DNA of 32,358 nucleotides from an uncultured Flavobacterium sp. (GCF_946481155.1 NZ_CAMLMK010000020.1:1-32358); one strand, 5' to 3'; positions 14,702 through 22,313 are shown, counted from the first letter of the stretch. The notes: generated by a model from the letters alone, not told the origin. Numbers and translations: made by a program.

Positions 14702-14734
14702 AAAAAAGCCAAACAATTGCTGTCTGGCTTTTTT
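14702..14734 (-). terminator. Terminator of the serine operon
   Basis: A ten-base perfect stem, arm AAAAAAGCCA at 14702-14711 and its complement at 14725-14734, with a 13-base loop. On the minus strand the stem is followed by a run of T, 29 bases beyond the serA stop codon. Confidence 0.82.
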
Positions 14735-14762
14735 ACATAATTATTTGAATATCAAATCGGAA

Positions 14763-15725
14763 TTATATTTTTTCAACTTTTAGAAGGCTTATAATCTGAT
14801 CCGCTAATTCGGTTCCGATACGATCTTGTGCTTCTAATGTTGCAGCACCGATATGTGGCGTCATCGAGATTTTCGGATTCATAAGCACCTGAACGGCTGG
14901 TGTAGGCTCTTCTTCAAAAACGTCCAAGCCTGCAAAAAGCACTTTTCCTTCATCTAAAGCCGCAACAAGCGCTACTTCATCAATCACACCACCACGGGCG
15001 CAATTGATAATTCCAACGCCATCTTTCATCATCTTGATTTCTTCCCTGCCGATAATATAAGTATCCTGTGCCGGAACATGAAGTGTAATAAAATCTGAGT
15101 GTTTCAAGATATCCTCCATTGGTTCGGTTAAGATATCCACGTTGATGAACTGATCGTTATAAAAATCTACTTTAATGGTAACTTCGTCTACATACATATC
15201 GGAAGCAATAACTTTCATTCCCAATCCAAGGGCAATTCGCGCTACTTCACGGCCAATACGCCCGAAACCGATAATCCCGATTGTTTTTCCACGAAGTTCG
15301 ATCCCGTTTGAATAGGCTTTTTTCAGTGAATTGAATTGTGAATCGCCATCCAGCGGCATATTTCGGTTCGCGTCATGCAGGAAACGTACGCCTGAGAACA
15401 AATGCGCAAAAACAAGTTCCGCCACCGATTCTGAAGACGAAGCAGGAGTGTTGATTACGTGTATTCCCTTTTCTCGGGCATAAGTAACGTCTATATTGTC
15501 CATCCCAACACCACCGCGACCGATAATTTTTAAAGACGGGCAATTGTCGATAATATCCTGGCGTACTTTAGTGGCGCTGCGCACTAAAATCACATCAATT
15601 TCATGTTTGTTGATAAAATTGGCAACCTGTTCCTGTGCGACTTTGGTTGTAATAACTTCAAATCCGGCCTGTTCGAGAGCTTCAACTCCGCTTTGTGAAA
15701 GTCCGTCGTTTGCTAATATTTTCAT
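14763..15725 (-). CDS. serA: D-3-phosphoglycerate dehydrogenase (short form)
   Basis: A 320-residue D-2-hydroxyacid dehydrogenase that oxidises 3-phosphoglycerate to 3-phosphohydroxypyruvate with NAD, the first step of serine synthesis. The NAD-binding motif GIIGFGRIG is at about 150-158, followed by an acidic residue at the end of the next strand (ASD176). The catalytic set is Arg244 in NCARGG, Glu in the EEE run at 271-273, and His291 in TPHIGA. The C-terminal ACT domain of E. coli SerA is missing, as in other short forms, so serine feedback by that route is unlikely. It lies 30 bases after serC and is the last gene of the operon. Confidence 0.93.
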   Translation of the reverse strand: MKILANDGLSQSGVEALEQAGFEVITTKVAQEQVANFINKHEIDVILVRSATKVRQDIIDNCPSLKIIGRGGVGMDNIDVTYAREKGIHVINTPASSSESVAELVFAHLFSGVRFLHDANRNMPLDGDSQFNSLKKAYSNGIELRGKTIGIIGFGRIGREVARIALGLGMKVIASDMYVDEVTIKVDFYNDQFINVDILTEPMEDILKHSDFITLHVPAQDTYIIGREEIKMMKDGVGIINCARGGVIDEVALVAALDEGKVLFAGLDVFEEEPTPAVQVLMNPKISMTPHIGAATLEAQDRIGTELADQIISLLKVEKI

Positions 15726-15755
15726 TTTTTAAATGTATCTTTTGAATAATTTATT

Positions 15756-16868
15756 TTACTGTACTTTCACTGAAAACTGTGACTGCGACTGCGAATTAAC
15801 GGTACTCTCCAATTCTTTCATCACATCGACCAATACCTTAACGCTTTCAATTGGCAAGGCATTGTACATCGAAGCACGATAACCGCCAACAGATCGATGT
15901 CCGTTGATTCCTGAAACTCCGGCCGCTTTCCACATTGAATCGAATACTTCTTTGTGTGCTTCATTTTCTAATAGAAAGGTGGCATTCATGTTGGAACGGT
16001 CTTCTTTTACTGTAGTTCCCTTGAATAATGGATTTCTGTCAATTTCGTTGTAAAGCAATTGGGCTTTTGCTTCGTTTGCTTTTTCGATCGCTGCGATTCC
16101 GCCACGATTTTTCAGCCATTGCATTGTCAGAAGAGAAGTATAAACCGCAAAAACAGGTGGCGTGTTGTACATACTTTCTTTTTCAATATGCTGCTGGTAA
16201 TTCATGATATTTGGAATAGCTCTTCCGGTTTTGCCGAGAATTTCTTCTTTGACAACGATTAGCGTTACTCCGGCCGGGCCCATGTTTTTCTGAGCTCCAG
16301 CGTAAATTAAATCAAATTTTGTGAAATCCAAGGTGCGGGAAAAGATATCAGAACTCATATCACAAACTACAGGAATATTAGTTTCAGGGAAACTTTTCAT
16401 CTGGGTTCCGAAAATGGTATTGTTGCTCGTGCAGTGGAAATAATCCGCATCTGCAGGAATAGTATATTCTTTAGGGATATGATTGTAATTCTCCGGTTTT
16501 GAAGAAGCTACTACGATAGTTTCACCGAAAGCTTTCGCTTCTTTAATAGCGCCGCTCGCCCATGTTCCTGTATCTAAATAAGCTGCTTTGCCATCGGTTT
16601 TCATTAAATTGTATGGAATTCTTAAGAACTCCATGCTTGCTCCGCCTTGTAGAAATAATGCCTGGTATCCTTTTCCTGTTAGACCCAAAAGTTCCAAAGC
16701 CAAAGCGCGGGCTTCTTCCATAACGGCTACAAAGGCTTTATCACGGTGGGAAATTTCTAAAATAGATAAGCCCATGCCGTTAAAATCTAAAACCGCCTGT
16801 GCTGCTTTTTCAAAAACTTCCTGTGGTAAAATACACGGACCTGCGCTGAAATTATGTTTTTTCATCAT
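15756..16868 (-). CDS. serC: Phosphoserine aminotransferase
   Basis: A 370-residue class V aminotransferase, PLP-dependent, converting 3-phosphohydroxypyruvate and glutamate to phosphoserine and also acting in pyridoxal phosphate synthesis in some bacteria. HNFSAGPCILP at the N-terminus is diagnostic, the phosphate-binding GGAS is near 76, and the PLP Lys is 194 in GAQKNMGPAG. Two ATGs lie in tandem (16868 and 16865); either may be used. The last 15 or so residues (TVNSQSQSQFSVKVQ) are a low-complexity tail, encoded by a CTG-type repeat, that extends past the usual family end. The gene begins directly after the HAD gene's stop and precedes serA. Confidence 0.94.
   Translation of the reverse strand: MMKKHNFSAGPCILPQEVFEKAAQAVLDFNGMGLSILEISHRDKAFVAVMEEARALALELLGLTGKGYQALFLQGGASMEFLRIPYNLMKTDGKAAYLDTGTWASGAIKEAKAFGETIVVASSKPENYNHIPKEYTIPADADYFHCTSNNTIFGTQMKSFPETNIPVVCDMSSDIFSRTLDFTKFDLIYAGAQKNMGPAGVTLIVVKEEILGKTGRAIPNIMNYQQHIEKESMYNTPPVFAVYTSLLTMQWLKNRGGIAAIEKANEAKAQLLYNEIDRNPLFKGTTVKEDRSNMNATFLLENEAHKEVFDSMWKAAGVSGINGHRSVGGYRASMYNALPIESVKVLVDVMKELESTVNSQSQSQFSVKVQ
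15758..15796. repeat. CTG-type short repeats forming the 3' end of serC
   Basis: On the plus strand CTG begins at 15759, 15770, 15777, 15783 and 15789 (spacing 11, 7, 6, 6), and the stretch contains ACTGAAAACTG, also present in the array at 13828-13838. It encodes the SerC tail SQSQSQFSVKVQ on the minus strand and touches the stop codon at 15756-15758. Confidence 0.65.
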
Positions 16869-17270
16869 TTAATCTTTAAAAACCTGGATTACTACTTCTT
16901 TCTCAACTAAATCGGTAAACTTGCCGGTATAGCGTGTGGCTTTCACCAAATGATTGTCAATCCAATGGTAGTTTCCGCCGCGTGGTTTTCCAAATAAAAG
17001 ACTGTGGAATTTAAATCCGTGTCTGTTAAGCCACTCTGTGGTTACTTCGCGGTGTTCTTCGGTTCTGGAGGTGAAGAAGCAAATCTGATGTCCTTCGTCG
17101 AACCATTTGTTGATGGTTTCCCTTGCGTCTTCAAAAGGCTCGCAGGTTGCCATTCTCTCGGGTTGTTCGTTGGGAACATCTTCCGTGATTGTACCGTCAA
17201 TGTCAATGAGGTAATTTTTAATCCCGTCTTTTAAAACCGGACTAATGTTGTCTTTGTGTTCTAGTTGCAT
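16869..17270 (-). CDS. Small HAD-like phosphatase
   Basis: A 133-residue capless HAD-superfamily protein. Motif I is LIDIDGTIT with nucleophile Asp23 and general acid Asp25, motif II is FFTSR (Thr67/Ser68), Lys95 in GKPRGG fits motif III, and Asp105 in HWIDNH fits motif IV; all catalytic positions seem present. Proteins like this in Flavobacteriaceae are often labelled phosphoheptose isomerase, which the sequence does not support, since there is no SIS domain. It directly abuts serC and shares its transcript with serA, so an attractive inference is a phosphatase acting on phosphoserine or a related metabolite; the missing serine-pathway enzyme SerB is otherwise not in the window. Confidence 0.82.
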   Translation of the reverse strand: MQLEHKDNISPVLKDGIKNYLIDIDGTITEDVPNEQPERMATCEPFEDARETINKWFDEGHQICFFTSRTEEHREVTTEWLNRHGFKFHSLLFGKPRGGNYHWIDNHLVKATRYTGKFTDLVEKEVVIQVFKD

Positions 17271-17371
17271 TATGTTGTGTGTTTAATGCAAGCAAATTTC
17301 CAAAAAAAGAAACGATTTCAGAAATAAAATAACAATAAAGGGAAAATTAAATCCATTTTGGGGACTAAAGG

Positions 17372-18430
17372 CTATATTTTGTTAAGAAATTCAAGGGTGT
17401 CCACATTATCGGCATAGTCCCATAATTTAGGTTTTTGGGTTTCCCCGAATGGGATGCTGTTCTCGGTTAACTTATTGGAAACCACGCACTGTAGTTGCTC
17501 CTCGTCATTTTTTAATCGGAGTGTCAATGCCTCCAAATCCTCATAGAATTCATAAAAAACGGAAGTAATAGGCGAGGCATACCCCGGATCTTCTTTAAGT
17601 GTTAAAAATTCATTATCAAGCAGCTGAAATTGGCTCATCAGGAAAACAGCCTTGTTATAATCGTAATTATTGGCATATTTTTCATAATAGATAATATCAC
17701 CGTAGGCAAAAATCGCTTCAAAAAACAATTTGAAATCATAGCCTTTGGGAACAAAAAGTTTGGAAACATTGCGGCAACCCAATCCGAAATAACGGAAAAT
17801 ATCCTCACCTAAAGCAATTAAATCTTCTTTAGATTCCTTGCCGTCCAAAATCGCTACAGAATTTCTGTTTTTACGGATGATGCTTGGCTTATCTTTAAAA
17901 TAGTATTCGAAATAACGCGCCGTATTGTTGCTTCCCGTAGCAATAACCGCATCGAAGTTTTCCAGTTTTCCTTCAGTGAAAGTGATATATTCAGCCATTT
18001 CCGGTGCAACGGCAATAAGGTATTCGGCTAAAAACGGTAATAATTTCTGATCGTTTGATGACGTTTTCACCAATACTTTATGGCCTGAAATCAAAACGGA
18101 CAGAAAATCGTGGAATCCTACCAGCGGAATATTCCCGGCAAGAATCAATCCGACAGTTTTTGGCTGGATTCCGGAGAAATCGTATTTGGAAAGCCATTCA
18201 TTTAAATTGTGTTCTGTTAATGCTTCTGCCCAGGAGTTGATAGCAAAATGCACCTGCTCCGGAGTAAACCAGCCGTTATGGCTTTGCGAGAGTTCAATCA
18301 GATCTGTAAACCTGCCGAAAAACAAATCGTTGTGTAAAACGCCTTCTTTTTTCGCTGAATTGTCCAGTGAAAACTGACTTAAGAACTGGCCTAAAGCGAT
18401 AAAAGCGGCTTTTTTCTGATTGAGGTTCAT
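17372..18430 (-). CDS. Acyl-CoA reductase, LuxC type
   Basis: A 352-residue protein of the LuxC/acyl-CoA reductase family (aldehyde dehydrogenase fold) that would reduce activated fatty acyl groups to aldehydes with NAD(P)H. The nucleotide-binding region is near GLILAGNIPLVGFHD (94-108) and ATGSNNTARYF, and the catalytic Cys is 219 in FGLGCRNVSK. No luxD, luxE or luciferase genes are present; in Flavobacteriaceae this gene is commonly found next to the ferredoxin and serine genes as here, but the substrate is unproven. It is divergent from the ferredoxin gene and separated by 101 bases from the HAD gene, so it may be read alone or lead the operon. A good promoter lies upstream. Confidence 0.87.
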   Translation of the reverse strand: MNLNQKKAAFIALGQFLSQFSLDNSAKKEGVLHNDLFFGRFTDLIELSQSHNGWFTPEQVHFAINSWAEALTEHNLNEWLSKYDFSGIQPKTVGLILAGNIPLVGFHDFLSVLISGHKVLVKTSSNDQKLLPFLAEYLIAVAPEMAEYITFTEGKLENFDAVIATGSNNTARYFEYYFKDKPSIIRKNRNSVAILDGKESKEDLIALGEDIFRYFGLGCRNVSKLFVPKGYDFKLFFEAIFAYGDIIYYEKYANNYDYNKAVFLMSQFQLLDNEFLTLKEDPGYASPITSVFYEFYEDLEALTLRLKNDEEQLQCVVSNKLTENSIPFGETQKPKLWDYADNVDTLEFLNKI

Positions 18431-18468
18431 ATAATTTGTTTATGAAAGGTTTTGATTGTAATTTTGTG

Positions 18469-18499
18469 CAAAAATAAGGATAATTAAGTCGAATGTCAA
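18469..18499 (-). promoter_or_regulatory. Promoter of the acyl-CoA reductase gene
   Basis: On the minus strand there is TTG at 18499-18497, a 20-base spacer, and TATTTTTG at 18476-18469, matching consensus. The -33 element falls within the GTC-type heptad array described below. The leader would be about 30 bases. Confidence 0.62.
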
Positions 18500-18574
18500 A
18501 AGTCGCAAAGTCAAAAGAAAGTGGTATCTTCTTAAACTTTAAGACTTTCAAGCTTTAAGACTTTTAAACTATAA
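18488..18574. repeat. Inverted short-period repeat array between acyl-CoA reductase and ferredoxin
   Basis: On the plus strand GTC begins at 18488, 18495, 18502 and 18510 (period 7, 7, 8). After a 17-base gap comes an eight-base tandem of the form NNCTTTNA: units begin at 18535, 18543, 18551, 18559 and 18567, the anchors being AAC, GAC, AGC, GAC and AAC. The two halves are roughly inverted (GTC against GAC), as in the CAG/CTG array at 5085-5142. The array spans the divergent control region and ends five bases before the ferredoxin ATG. Confidence 0.72.
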
Positions 18575-18578
18575 GAAA

Positions 18579-18929
18579 ATGGCAATCATTATAACAGACG
18601 AATGTATAAACTGCGGGGCCTGTGAACCGGAGTGCCCGAATACGGCAATTTATGAAGGTGCTGATGACTGGAGGTATAAAGACGGAACTGCCTTAAGAGG
18701 TAAAGTCGTTCTTCCGGACGGGACTGAAGTAGATGCAGAGGCGCCACACACCCCGATTTCGGATGATATTTATTATATCGTTCCCGGAAAATGTACGGAA
18801 TGTAAAGGGTTTCACGAGGAGCCACAATGTGCTGCGGTTTGCCCGGTAGATTGTTGTGTTCCGGATGACAATCATGTGGAAGACGAAGAAACATTACTGA
18901 ACCGACAGGCTTTCCTGCATAACGAATAA
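18579..18929 (+). CDS. 4Fe-4S dicluster ferredoxin
   Basis: A 116-residue soluble electron carrier. The first cluster motif is complete, Cys9, Cys12, Cys15 and Cys19 ([12 protein letters not shown]), and the second has Cys72, Cys75, Cys84 and Cys88 in [18 protein letters not shown] with two further Cys at 92 and 93. The wide CX8C spacing is typical of Allochromatium-type low-potential ferredoxins. Between the two motifs lies a 50-residue insert with a beta-hairpin character. It is divergent from the acyl-CoA reductase gene, which suggests but does not prove a redox link. The ATG is preceded by an A-rich, G-containing stretch (ATAAGAAA). Confidence 0.94.
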   Translation: MAIIITDECINCGACEPECPNTAIYEGADDWRYKDGTALRGKVVLPDGTEVDAEAPHTPISDDIYYIVPGKCTECKGFHEEPQCAAVCPVDCCVPDDNHVEDEETLLNRQAFLHNE

Positions 18930-18931
18930 AT

Positions 18932-18960
18932 AAAAAATCCCGGTAAACCCGGGATTTTTT
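18932..18960. terminator. Bidirectional terminator between ferredoxin and secreted protein genes
   Basis: A perfect 12-base stem, arm A6TCCCGG at 18932-18943 and complement at 18949-18960, with a five-base loop and A/T runs on both sides. It serves both the plus-strand ferredoxin (stop 18929) and the minus-strand gene ending at 18974. Confidence 0.9.
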
Positions 18961-18973
18961 ATTTTATTGGAGA

Positions 18974-19513
18974 TTAGTTTTTTATAATCACATATTTCTC
19001 CAGCGACATTTTATCTGTTTTTTCGTCATAAGATTCCAAAATCAGGTTACCGTCTTTATCAAAATAACCCACTGAAATTTTTCCGTCTCTCACATAAATA
19101 TAGTTATCGTTTGTGGTTCTTCTCAATAACGCCGGTCTTTTTGTGTTTGGAATTATAACGGAATAACCGGTTTTATCGGTTGCTACCTGATATTTTGTAT
19201 TATTTGGTCCTAAATAGTACGCAGAACGGTCAACGTCTATAGTTCTGGTCACACCATCAACGGTTAATTCGGTTGTTTGTGTTACCTGAACCGGAGTTTC
19301 TTTCATCTCTTTGTTTAGTTTTTTGGACTCCGCATCTTTCAACTCGATATTTTGGACCTCGTTTGTTTTTTCTTTCTTCACAACTTTTTTAGTCCCCTCG
19401 GAATCTTTAATTGTCGTTGTGGTGGTTTTTACTTCCTGCTGTACGTTTGTATTCTGGGCAAAACAGGTTGCCGAAAACACTATTGCTAATAAACCTAAAA
19501 TCGTAGTTTTCAT
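18974..19513 (-). CDS. Secreted or periplasmic hypothetical protein
   Basis: A 179-residue exported protein with a Sec signal peptide (about residues 1-19, ending ATCFAQ). The first part of the mature protein is a Thr/Lys/Glu-rich, low-complexity and probably disordered stretch (about 22-80, with TTTTT and KKVVKKEK); the rest forms a beta-rich domain in which short strands repeat, such as TKYQVATDKTGYSVII, NYIYVRDGKISVGYF and GNLILESYDE. I recognise no named family; its general look suggests an envelope protein. It is monocistronic with a -7 element directly upstream. Confidence 0.78.
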   Translation of the reverse strand: MKTTILGLLAIVFSATCFAQNTNVQQEVKTTTTTIKDSEGTKKVVKKEKTNEVQNIELKDAESKKLNKEMKETPVQVTQTTELTVDGVTRTIDVDRSAYYLGPNNTKYQVATDKTGYSVIIPNTKRPALLRRTTNDNYIYVRDGKISVGYFDKDGNLILESYDEKTDKMSLEKYVIIKN

Positions 19514-19542
19514 GATTTAATTATTTAATCGTTAGTATTTTA

Positions 19543-19550
19543 CAAATTTA
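19543..19550 (-). promoter_or_regulatory. Candidate -7 element for the secreted protein gene
   Basis: The minus strand reads TAAATTTG, a full TANNTTTG match 30 bases before the ATG at 19513. No TTG was found at the expected distance, so support is partial. Confidence 0.4.
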
Positions 19551-19650
19551 GACCCTTATACATCCTAAGTCATTATATAATTTTCCTTTAAAGTTACATT
19601 TTTCACACTTGATAGGGGTTTAACCGGTTTTATTCTTGCGAATAATACAC

Positions 19651-19658
19651 TATATTTG
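19651..19658 (+). promoter_or_regulatory. -7 element of the ychF promoter, with structured leader
   Basis: TATATTTG followed by CAC is a textbook Bacteroidota -7 element; the -33 element is poor. Transcription would start near 19665. The leader of about 65 bases holds a weak hairpin at 19663-19676 (CCC/GGG) and a five-base stem at 19697-19701 with 19711-19715 (GTTGG/CCAAC). Confidence 0.5.
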
Positions 19659-19729
19659 CACGCCCGAATTTTTGGGATGTAAATAAACAGCAAATCGTTG
19701 GTAATAAGCGCCAACTAAACTTATAGAAA

Positions 19730-20824
19730 ATGAAAGCAGGAATCGTAGGATTGCCAAACGTAGGGAAATCGACTTTATTCAATTGTTTATCCAATGCCAA
19801 GGCGCAGAGTGCGAACTTTCCGTTCTGTACGATCGAGCCAAATATCGGTGTGGTAAACGTACCAGATCCAAGAATCAACAGATTGGAGGAACTGGTTAAA
19901 CCGGAACGTGTGCAAATGGCTACGGTGGATATCGTAGATATTGCCGGATTGGTAAAAGGAGCGAGTAAAGGAGAAGGTTTGGGGAATCAATTCCTTGGAA
20001 ATATCAGGGAATGTAACGCGATTATTCACGTGTTGCGTTGTTTCGACAATGATAATATCGTTCACGTAGACGGCAATGTAAACCCAATCCGCGATAAAGA
20101 AACGATCGATATTGAATTACAGCTGAAAGACCTTGAAACTATAGACAAACGTCTCGAGAAAGTAAATCGTTCTGCAAAAACAGGAAACAAGGAAGCACAG
20201 GCGGAAAAAGCGCTTTTAGACCGAATCCGTGAAGCGTTAATGCAGGCGAAATCAGCTCGTACCGTAATTCCTCAAAATCAGGATGAAGAGGATTTAATGG
20301 AAGATTTTCAGCTGATCACATCGAAACCGGTATTGTATGTATGTAATGTTGATGAAGCTTCTGCGGTTAACGGAAATAAATATGTAGATCAGGTTCGTGA
20401 ATTGGTAAAAGATGAGCAAGCTGAAGTTATCGTACTTTCAGTTGGTGCCGAAGCAGATATTACCGAATTGGAAACATACGAAGAGCGCCAGGTTTTCCTG
20501 GAAGATATGGGCTTATCAGAGCCAGGTTCAGCGGTTTTGATTCGTGCAGCTTACAAATTATTGAACTTACAGACGTATTTCACTGCCGGAGTTAAAGAAG
20601 TACGTGCGTGGACTATCAAAATTGGAGATACTGCACCAAAAGCAGCCGGAGTAATCCACACCGATTTTGAAAAAGGGTTTATCCGTGCAGAAGTTATCGC
20701 TTTTGAGGATTTCTCCAACTTCGGTTCGGAAGGGAAAGTTAAAGAAGCCGGCAAACTAAGAGTAGAAGGAAAAGAATATATCGTTAAGGACGGTGATGTG
20801 ATGCATTTCCGATTTAACGTATAG
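19730..20824 (+). CDS. ychF: Redox-responsive ATPase YchF (Obg family)
   Basis: A 364-residue Obg-family P-loop protein that, unlike its GTPase relatives, prefers ATP. G1 is GLPNVGKST (7-15), the switch region carries TIEPNIG, G3 is DIAGLVKGASKGEGLGN (70-86), and G4 is replaced by NVDE (206-209), the hallmark of YchF nucleotide choice. A coiled-coil insert follows (about 130-175), and the C-terminal TGS domain ends in GDVMHFRFNV. Length is exactly that expected. It associates with ribosomes and is linked to oxidative stress in E. coli by prior work. It is monocistronic and ends in a strong terminator. Confidence 0.97.
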   Translation: MKAGIVGLPNVGKSTLFNCLSNAKAQSANFPFCTIEPNIGVVNVPDPRINRLEELVKPERVQMATVDIVDIAGLVKGASKGEGLGNQFLGNIRECNAIIHVLRCFDNDNIVHVDGNVNPIRDKETIDIELQLKDLETIDKRLEKVNRSAKTGNKEAQAEKALLDRIREALMQAKSARTVIPQNQDEEDLMEDFQLITSKPVLYVCNVDEASAVNGNKYVDQVRELVKDEQAEVIVLSVGAEADITELETYEERQVFLEDMGLSEPGSAVLIRAAYKLLNLQTYFTAGVKEVRAWTIKIGDTAPKAAGVIHTDFEKGFIRAEVIAFEDFSNFGSEGKVKEAGKLRVEGKEYIVKDGDVMHFRFNV

Positions 20825-20861
20825 TTTAAAGAAAATAGAACACAGAATAAAGAAAATAGAG

Positions 20862-20891
20862 AACTGCAAAAGTAATTTTGCAGTTTTTTTT
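20862..20891 (+). terminator. Terminator of ychF
   Basis: A ten-base perfect stem (20862-20871 with 20876-20885; core CTGCAAAA/TTTTGCAG) closed by the four-base loop GTAA and followed by a T run to 20891. It lies 38 bases past the stop, after two copies of TAAAGAAAATAGA at 20827-20839 and 20848-20860. Confidence 0.92.
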
Positions 20892-20916
20892 GTGCCTAAC
20901 GCATAGTTTTTTTTAA

Positions 20917-20955
20917 ATCTGTTTAAATCGGCCCAATCCGTGTTATCCGCGTTCC
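20917..20955. repeat. Degenerate 9-10-base tandem repeats upstream of the FMN reductase gene
   Basis: ATC begins at 20917, 20927, 20936 and 20945, in units ATCTGTTTAA, ATCGGCCCA, ATCCGTGTT and ATCCGCGTTCC. The last two resemble a short GC-richer element often seen between genes in Bacteroidota. It lies between the ychF terminator and the next start codon. Confidence 0.6.
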
Positions 20956-20995
20956 AATTTTTAATACTTTTAAGGAAAATCAAATACTGAAAATT

Positions 20996-21517
20996 ATGAA
21001 AATTATAGCCTTTGGAGGAAGTAACAGCCGAAATTCCATCAATAAAAAACTGGCAACTTATGTTTCCCATTTATTCGAAAACGCCACGGTTGAGGTTTTG
21101 GACCTGAATGATTTCGCATTGCCGCTTTTCAGTGTCGATCTGGAGAAGGAAATCGGTCATCCTAAATTAGCCCAGGACTTTCTGGATAAGATAGCGGAAG
21201 GCGATATGATTGTGCTTTCCATGGCCGAAAACAACAGCAATTATTCAGCGGCTTTCAAAAACATATTTGACTGGGCTTCCCGAATCAGCGTGAAGGTTTT
21301 CCAGCAGAAACCGATGCTGCTAATGGCAACTTCGACTGGCAAAAGGGGCGGAGCAACCGTACTCGAGATCGCCGAAAACGCTTTTCCAAGATATGGTGCC
21401 GATATCAAAGCTACTTTTTCGTTGCCGCTTTTTGATGAAAACTTTGATACTGAGAATAATAGGATTTCCAATTCCGAAATGGATAATCAGATAAAAGAAA
21501 TTGTAAGAAATTTTTAA
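20996..21517 (+). CDS. NAD(P)H-dependent FMN reductase
   Basis: A 173-residue flavodoxin-fold oxidoreductase of the NADPH-dependent FMN reductase family. The phosphate-binding loop GGSNSRNSINKKL is at 7-19, the flavin-side loop is MAENNSNYSAAFKNIFDW, where family members have PEYNxSxPxxLKNaiDW, and STGKRGG lies near 112-118 where the family usually has SxGxxGG. It should transfer electrons from NAD(P)H to FMN or a quinone-like acceptor in the cytoplasm. It stands alone, following a strong terminator; a near-consensus -7 (TACTTTTA at 20965-20972) is the best promoter candidate. Confidence 0.92.
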   Translation: MKIIAFGGSNSRNSINKKLATYVSHLFENATVEVLDLNDFALPLFSVDLEKEIGHPKLAQDFLDKIAEGDMIVLSMAENNSNYSAAFKNIFDWASRISVKVFQQKPMLLMATSTGKRGGATVLEIAENAFPRYGADIKATFSLPLFDENFDTENNRISNSEMDNQIKEIVRNF

Positions 21518-21590
21518 ATTTTTGATGTGTTTTGGCTTGAAAATTGTTGTTAGGAGATAAATATTCGGACACTACCAAATCATCACCAAA

Positions 21591-22274
21591 ATGAAAACAT
21601 TAAAGAAAAGCCTCAAGATTATTGCCTGGACGTTTTTAGGTATCGTAACATTCCTTTTGCTGTACATCCTTTCCGTATTGGGAATTTCCCGGATTTCAGT
21701 TAATTCAGATTTGGCAAAAGCTGAAGAAGGTATAATTATTTATTTACGTACCAATGGTGTGCATACTGATATTGCGGTACCTGTTGTAAACGATATTAAA
21801 GATTGGCGCGATGAAATTCGATTTGATCAGACAAAAGCAAATGATACTCTTGCAAACTATATAGCTTTTGGATGGGGAGATAAGGAATTTTATCTTAACA
21901 CGCCGGAATGGTCAGATTTAAAAGCAAGTACCGCATTTAAAGCCGCATTCAACTTAAGTACTTCAGCAATTCATACCACTTTTTACAGAAGTCTTTCCGA
22001 AGATGAAAACTGTAAACGGATTGTCATTTCAAAAGAAAATTATCAAAAACTGGTAGGTTTTATTTCCGAAAGTTTCCACCGGGACAATGAAAATAAAGTA
22101 GAATGGATTTCCGGACACAGCTACGGAAAAAACGATGCATTTTATGAAGCGAAAGGCAGTTATAACCTGTTTTATACCTGCAATACCTGGACCAATGATG
22201 CCTTAAAAGCGGCAAGCCAGAAAGCAAGTTTATGGACGGTTTACGATAAAGGCATCTTGTACCATTACCAATAA
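21591..22274 (+). CDS. TIGR02117 family protein (DUF2459)
   Basis: A 227-residue protein with an N-terminal membrane anchor (about 10-32) and an external domain. It carries the conserved pieces of the TIGR02117/DUF2459 family: TNGVHTDI with His58, FGWGDKEFYLNTPEW (93-107), and TCNTWTNDAL with Cys197. The conserved Cys and His make a papain-like hydrolase fold possible, but no activity is established. It was once named from urease-gene neighbours in other bacteria; none are here. The gene is 73 bases after the FMN reductase and ends at a terminator shared with the TonB receptor. Confidence 0.9.
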   Translation: MKTLKKSLKIIAWTFLGIVTFLLLYILSVLGISRISVNSDLAKAEEGIIIYLRTNGVHTDIAVPVVNDIKDWRDEIRFDQTKANDTLANYIAFGWGDKEFYLNTPEWSDLKASTAFKAAFNLSTSAIHTTFYRSLSEDENCKRIVISKENYQKLVGFISESFHRDNENKVEWISGHSYGKNDAFYEAKGSYNLFYTCNTWTNDALKAASQKASLWTVYDKGILYHYQ

Positions 22275-22276
22275 AA

Positions 22277-22308
22277 AAAAATCCCGGGAAATATATCCCG
22301 GGATTTTT
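22277..22308. terminator. Bidirectional terminator between TIGR02117 and TonB receptor genes
   Basis: Arm AAAAATCCCGGG at 22277-22288 and its complement at 22297-22308 with an eight-base AT loop; both sides carry A/T runs. It lies between the convergent stops at 22274 and 22314. Confidence 0.92.
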
Positions 22309-22313
22309 ATTTT

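Noticed and set aside
14644..14712. Upstream ATG extending the DUF6146 lipoprotein by 23 residues
   Set aside because: It would run through the serA terminator stem and put a non-signal segment before a well-formed lipoprotein signal; the ATG at 14643 is preferred.
16869..17270. Phosphoheptose isomerase label
   Set aside because: No SIS-domain features; HAD motifs DIDGT, TSR, Lys and Asp are present instead.
17372..18430. A luminescence (lux) operon because of the LuxC-type reductase
   Set aside because: No luciferase, LuxD or LuxE genes are present; this reductase is found beside serine genes in non-luminous Flavobacteriaceae.
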